Shown here piece by piece: positions 60,150 to 64,000 of a stretch of 64,000 bases of DNA (position 1 is its first letter; the number at the start of each line of letters is the position of its first letter). The DNA comes from Bostrychus sinensis (lineage: Eukaryota; Chordata; Actinopteri; Gobiiformes; Eleotridae): NCBI GenBank assembly GCA_020698575.1, contig CM036240.1:25943211-26007210 (forward strand). Direction: 5' to 3'. A program made the position numbers and the translations under genes. A model generated the notes under the pieces. That model made no database searches and was not told where the DNA came from. It saw only the letters and a program-made list of their open reading frames with translations.

Positions 60150-60159
60150 TTTTGTATTC

Positions 60160-60262
60160 AATTTTATTCATCTTCTTCCACTTATTCCCGTTAGGGGTCC
60201 CGGGTGACTGGAGCCTACCCCAGTACCTTTGGGCCTTAGGTGGGATACACCCTGGACCATAT
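60160..60262 (-). repeat. LINE/SINE 3' tail, inverted copy
   Basis: Reverse-strand form of the 21465 element: CTTATTCCCGTTAGGGGTCC, GACTGGAGCCTACCCCAGTA and GGTGGGATACACCCTGGA. Confidence 0.65.
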
Positions 60263-61629
60263 GTCTGGTTTGCATGAATGGTGCCATAGGCTAAGCAAAG
60301 CACAATGTGTTTTCTATGGGCATTTAGTATCAGCAAACAAATACTGGACATTATGAATAATTATGACAGACAGTCCATCTACTACAGGTGAAATGTCACG
60401 AACCTGGTGACTAGGAAAGGGAACTTAACATTAGCAAAAAGACAGAAGCTGTATGTGTGCTAATAATTCAAAGTATTTTTTAACACAAATATCAAAAATG
60501 TTCTTTTTGCCACCTAAATGTATATTATTGTATTTAGTTTGCTAAAATGAATAGCTTGTCACCAAGCTGTGGGAGCAGCTTCTTGAGGAAAGGTCTATTG
60601 ACTTTTAGCCTAATTAGTCCTAATTTTTGGTAAGAGCCATGGTCGTTGTGGTTTTACCATGGATGCACATGCTCATCTCACACATCACCAGCCAACAGTC
60701 AATTAAGAAACTTATACTGTTTAACATTTAGCATATATGCTGATTATATATGTAATCACTATATTTGATCAAATGTTTTAATGTTTTTTCTTTGTTGTCA
60801 GTTGCCAAAACGATCTTGATAATTCATCATTTGCAATATTTGGTGGCTAATGCTAATTTCTCCATTGAAAATGTATTGTGGTCTGTTTAGCTTATTGCAC
60901 CATTTGCAGCCATATTGTTTACAAACATTAAGGAGTCTAAGATCCTTATTTTATCCATCTACAAACTTTGTAAAGTTTGGTTATATGTGGACACAAGGCA
61001 GAGAAAAATATCCATGTATGTGTAACCATGCCTTTAAATGGTCGTGCTGGTGAATAACTGCGCTGATACCCCCCAGTATTATATGCAGCCTCTCACATGG
61101 CCATGTAATTGCTGTCTATGTGAGCGTAAACAAATTAGAAACAACATTTTTTTCGAAACCACTAAATAGCCGTTGGGCATCGCGTTCCAACCTTGTCCCG
61201 GGACCCATCTTACTCGGGGCCATGAGTGCCTCGTGTTGGCATCAGGGAAAACAAAAGCATATGTTGATTGTTAGCCAGGGTGTACATAGCATGTCCTGTT
61301 CACTCAAAGTCTCCTCCCTCTAAGCTGCAAACTCCCAACTTTGTTTCTGCAGGCCATCTGTCAGACTTCATTTAGCATCTGAGGATCTGTGGATTCCCAT
61401 GAACTGCAAAAAGGCAACATACTTGTGAGGGAACAGGGCCAGTGTGTGAGCAGCGCTCTGTCAAACACATTCATTTAGCTGCAGCAAATACAAGACGGGC
61501 GATTCTCAAGAGCTGTTTTTACTTCTATAACATATTTTTCTGTCTCAAAAACTGTCAAAAGTGTAAAAATAGATATCTATAGTGGAAGTTATACAACACT
61601 AATTCAGAAAAAAGTGGCAACTTGTGTGA
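60263..61629. other. Unique sequence without recognised features
   Basis: 61150-61500 is more balanced in composition than its flanks. No gene. Confidence 0.4.
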
Positions 61630-61985
61630 ATTGCAGAGATGGTAGCAATGACTTTAATAAAGTCACTTTTAAATAAACTGAACTGAGCAGTTTTATACTT
61701 TTACTTCTACTTGAGTAATAATATTTTAAGGAACCAGACTTTAACTTGTGTACAATTCATGTTGTAAAAAAAATTTGAAGAATTAGAAATTGGAAAATTG
61801 TGTTTCTTAAGTTGTTATTTTTAAAATGTAATTTATTTTTTACAAATTTTTATTGTTTGGAAAAAACAGAATTGTTACATTATTTTAAATATTTTGTCTG
61901 ATTACATCAACAAAACATAAATCAGACATTACATTCAAACAGTAACTCAGTACTTGAGTAGTTTTTGACTAAATACTTGTTTTGT
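61630..61985. repeat. Repeat family D copy
   Basis: TTTATACTTTTACTTCTACT, TTGAGTAATAATATTTTAAG and AACTCAGTACTTGAGTAG place it with the copies at 9.2, 39.1 and 56.9 kb. Confidence 0.5.
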
Positions 61986-61989
61986 TGTT

Positions 61990-62352
61990 GATAATTTTTT
62001 GTTTTGTTTTTGTTTTGTTTTTTGATTTCATTTTGTTTGTTTTTTTATGCCTCAGACCATAGAAGTCTTTTTTATATTTTGCCTCAGTCCATCTTAACTG
62101 AAATGTTGCCAGTTATCTTGTTTAGTTGCAAAACGCTTTTCTATGGTATACTTTCTTTTCCAGCCTTTTGTTGCTCCATCCCAACTTTTTGGAGATTTGT
62201 TGCTGTCATTAAATAGAAAATGTGCTATTATTTTTATGAAATTGTAAAATATCTGTTTCAACAGCTGAAAGTTAATGTTCTATTGTGAATGAGATTTGCA
62301 GGATATTACATTTTACACAGTGTCCCAACTTTTTCAGAATTGTGGTTGTATG
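61990..62352. mobile_element. Element M, right-end fragment
   Basis: TTTGTTGCTCCATCCCAACT, GATTTGTTGCTGTCATTAAA, CTGTTTCAACAGCTGAAAG and the terminal CAGTGTCCCAACTTTTTCAG match the right end at 54880-55132. Confidence 0.6.
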
Positions 62353-63134
62353 ATATCATTGTACTTTTTAAATGGTACAGTGAGTCTGAGAGGAGCAGAG
62401 GGGACATAGATGTAGAAACACTAGAGCGTTTACATGTCTTTAATTTCTCCTCCAGCTGTCTTTTTTCCCTCTCTCCTGTACCAGGCCGGGTACATTATGG
62501 CAGTGACATTTTCTGTCCTGACCTTCTTTACAGGAGATCGGGCTTTGACTGCTTGGGTTCATCTCCTCAGGATTTTTTTTTTTTTTTTTTTTTTTTCCAA
62601 GCCACATAGTTGCAGTGCAGACTTAGCAAACATATGATTTAGTTTAAGGACACTGCAGTGTTTTGGAATGAAGTGTTCTTTTGGAGTGACAGAAATTAAA
62701 AAAACATAGAAGGTAATGGCTGTGTGGAAAGTGGCTTCCTATATGGCTGCACAATAATAACACAATGAGTGATCCATGTTGGACAAATGGCCTTTGTGTA
62801 TTAATAATCTAATGCTGGTGTCTGTGTAAATACATGTGTTAGATAAATTAGCCACAGTCACAAGCTTTGTGACTGTGGCTAATTTTTTTTGTGTTGTGCT
62901 GGTGTAAAACTGTGCCCCACCTTCTCTGTAAAAAAAAAAAAAAAAGAGAGATCTCAGGGAGAACCAATAATAATGTAATCTGTGGACATAATATTTTACT
63001 CACATCTCTCCATCCATGCAATTTTATTTGGCTTATGTGTACAGTGACAGATTAACATGTGGGGCCTCGTCAATTGCTTTCACTTGTGTAGTCATCAATT
63101 TCGTTGTACCTTAAAGGCTAAATATTTAGGTAAA
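62353..63134. other. Unique sequence with T-run and perfect hairpin
   Basis: A T-rich run at 62572-62597 and a 19-nt hairpin at 62845-62885. 62930-62980 (A-run then TCTCAGGGAGAACCA) resembles the 3600-3660 part of repeat B. Confidence 0.4.
62845..62885. repeat. Perfect 19-nt inverted repeat with 3-nt loop
   Basis: AAATTAGCCACAGTCACAA and its exact complement are separated by GCT. Confidence 0.95.
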
Positions 63135-63610
63135 GGTACTATTATGCTTTTTAATTATGCTTTCTATGATATGTTATAATGTTGTTCCCTTATCAAAAAC
63201 ATACCTGGAGTTGTGTTTTGCTTCATTCACGCATGTTTGAGTAATTCTGTATTCTCTGGTGCTGAGTTTCTGAGGCCTCAGAACGCTCGGTTCCACAAAT
63301 CCCCTGCCCACTCCAGGAAGCACTGACCCATCGGCAAGCCCTCTACATCCAGTCATTCCTCACAGCTATCATACAAAATGTTTAAGGAAGTAAAGTGCTC
63401 TTTTTCTTTCATTATATGTTCAACAGGCCACAACACTCTGCACTCTGCTGCCCTCTGCTGGTCTCTTCACTGTTTCTTTATGCCACCAGTAGAATACTTA
63501 CTAAAAACATTTTATTTTAGTCAGATAATGTTTTTAAAGGTTTGTAAAACTTGCACTGCTGTTCTTGAGGAGACCAAGATTGGTTTAAAAACATAAATAA
63601 AAGCACATCT
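63135..63610 (+). repeat. Dispersed repeat family A, copy 3
   Basis: Same layout as copies 1 and 2. Retains GCTGCCCTCTGCTGG at 63447-63461. Confidence 0.75.
63447..63461 (-). promoter_or_regulatory. CTCF-consensus motif in repeat A copy 3
   Basis: The reverse complement of GCTGCCCTCTGCTGG fits NCANNAGRNGGCRSY. It sits at the same place in the repeat as 2077-2091. Confidence 0.4.
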
Positions 63611-64000
63611 CAATAATAAATTCTTCATTCATTTCAATAAATTCACTTCCTATACAATACGTCATGCTTCTCTTTTGTCTATGTAATCCAGTCTTGAGGA
63701 CAAAATGCAATGTGTTTTTGTGACTCCAGTAAGTACAAATACTTTATCAAATCCCTTCTAGAATATTTTGATGCATTATTAACAAGATAGTTTTTTACAT
63801 TACAATTTCAGTTTGTGTATTTATGTTAATATCTATGTTATATGTTCATCAAATTGATACTATTTTTTACAACAGAGCTCATGTTTCATTTCTCTGCATG
63901 TGTCCAAAAACATGTCCAAAAAAAATAAAAAATCCAAATTGTGAAACTTTTCTCCCCTCCCTTCTCTCATATCCTGTGAGTAGGGAGCACTTTTTCCTGC
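63611..64000. other. AT-rich sequence at the window end
   Basis: No gene or recognisable repeat. Confidence 0.5.

Overview
The window is vertebrate, almost certainly teleost, genomic DNA. It holds one recognisable protein-coding gene, an nr4a2 (Nurr1) orphan nuclear receptor on the minus strand. Seven coding exons lie between 32043 and 35478, with a probable 5' non-coding exon ending at 36139 and a 3' UTR running to about 30.77 kb. The predicted protein is 591 residues and matches the NR4A2 family end to end: AF-1 region, two C4 zinc fingers, A-box and ligand-binding domain. Fish carry nr4a2a and nr4a2b; I cannot tell which this is, nor name the species. The teleost call rests on the fish-like receptor sequence together with typical teleost repeats (Tc1, hAT elements, GGGATAGGCTCCAG-type LINE/SINE tails, tRNA-derived SINEs).

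The rest is non-coding. About 31 kb lies 3' of the gene (left) and 28 kb 5' of it (right). Stretches of balanced base composition without repeats, often with TAATTA or octamer-like words, alternate with AT-rich sequence and transposon remnants. This is the usual look of a gene desert around a developmental transcription factor. The balanced blocks (for example 5.9-7.0, 7.25-7.6, 13.8-14.1, 15.0-15.2, 26.2-26.8, 39.7-39.9 and 42.8-43.2 kb) are the best conserved-enhancer candidates, but conservation cannot be measured from one sequence.

Repeats: (A) a roughly 450-500 bp element at 1.67, 48.1 and 63.1 kb with a fragment at 43.5 kb, all on the plus strand; (B) a second dispersed repeat at 3.4 and 12.2 kb; (C) a tRNA-like SINE at 24.4 and 44.4 kb; (D) fragments of an AGTAAAAGTA-rich element at 9.2, 39.1, 56.9 and 61.6 kb; (M) a large terminal-inverted-repeat element at 50.5, 51.6-55.1 and 62.0 kb. 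The 51.6-55.1 kb region is a clear nest: element M holds a SINE, a dead Tc1 transposon and a LINE-type tail, and the Tc1 itself holds a hAT element with a perfect 8-bp target duplication. A degenerate GGTTTAGT-type minisatellite spans 19.4-20.3 kb and is split by another hAT-like element.

Most notable: (1) the nr4a2 N-terminal region, a single exon in mammals, is split here by a 462-bp intron with a GC donor, exactly at the family's FQ|VQ junction; (2) a MITE-like element carrying two RFX-type X-boxes sits inside the nr4a2 3' UTR; (3) a 5'-leader block appears nearly identical to mammalian NR4A2; (4) CTCF-type motifs ride on transposon copies at 2.1, 20.0 and 63.4 kb; (5) a CpG-rich, promoter-like block lies about 1 kb beyond the nr4a2 poly(A) site. 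No other gene, RNA gene, CRISPR array or operon-like system was found.
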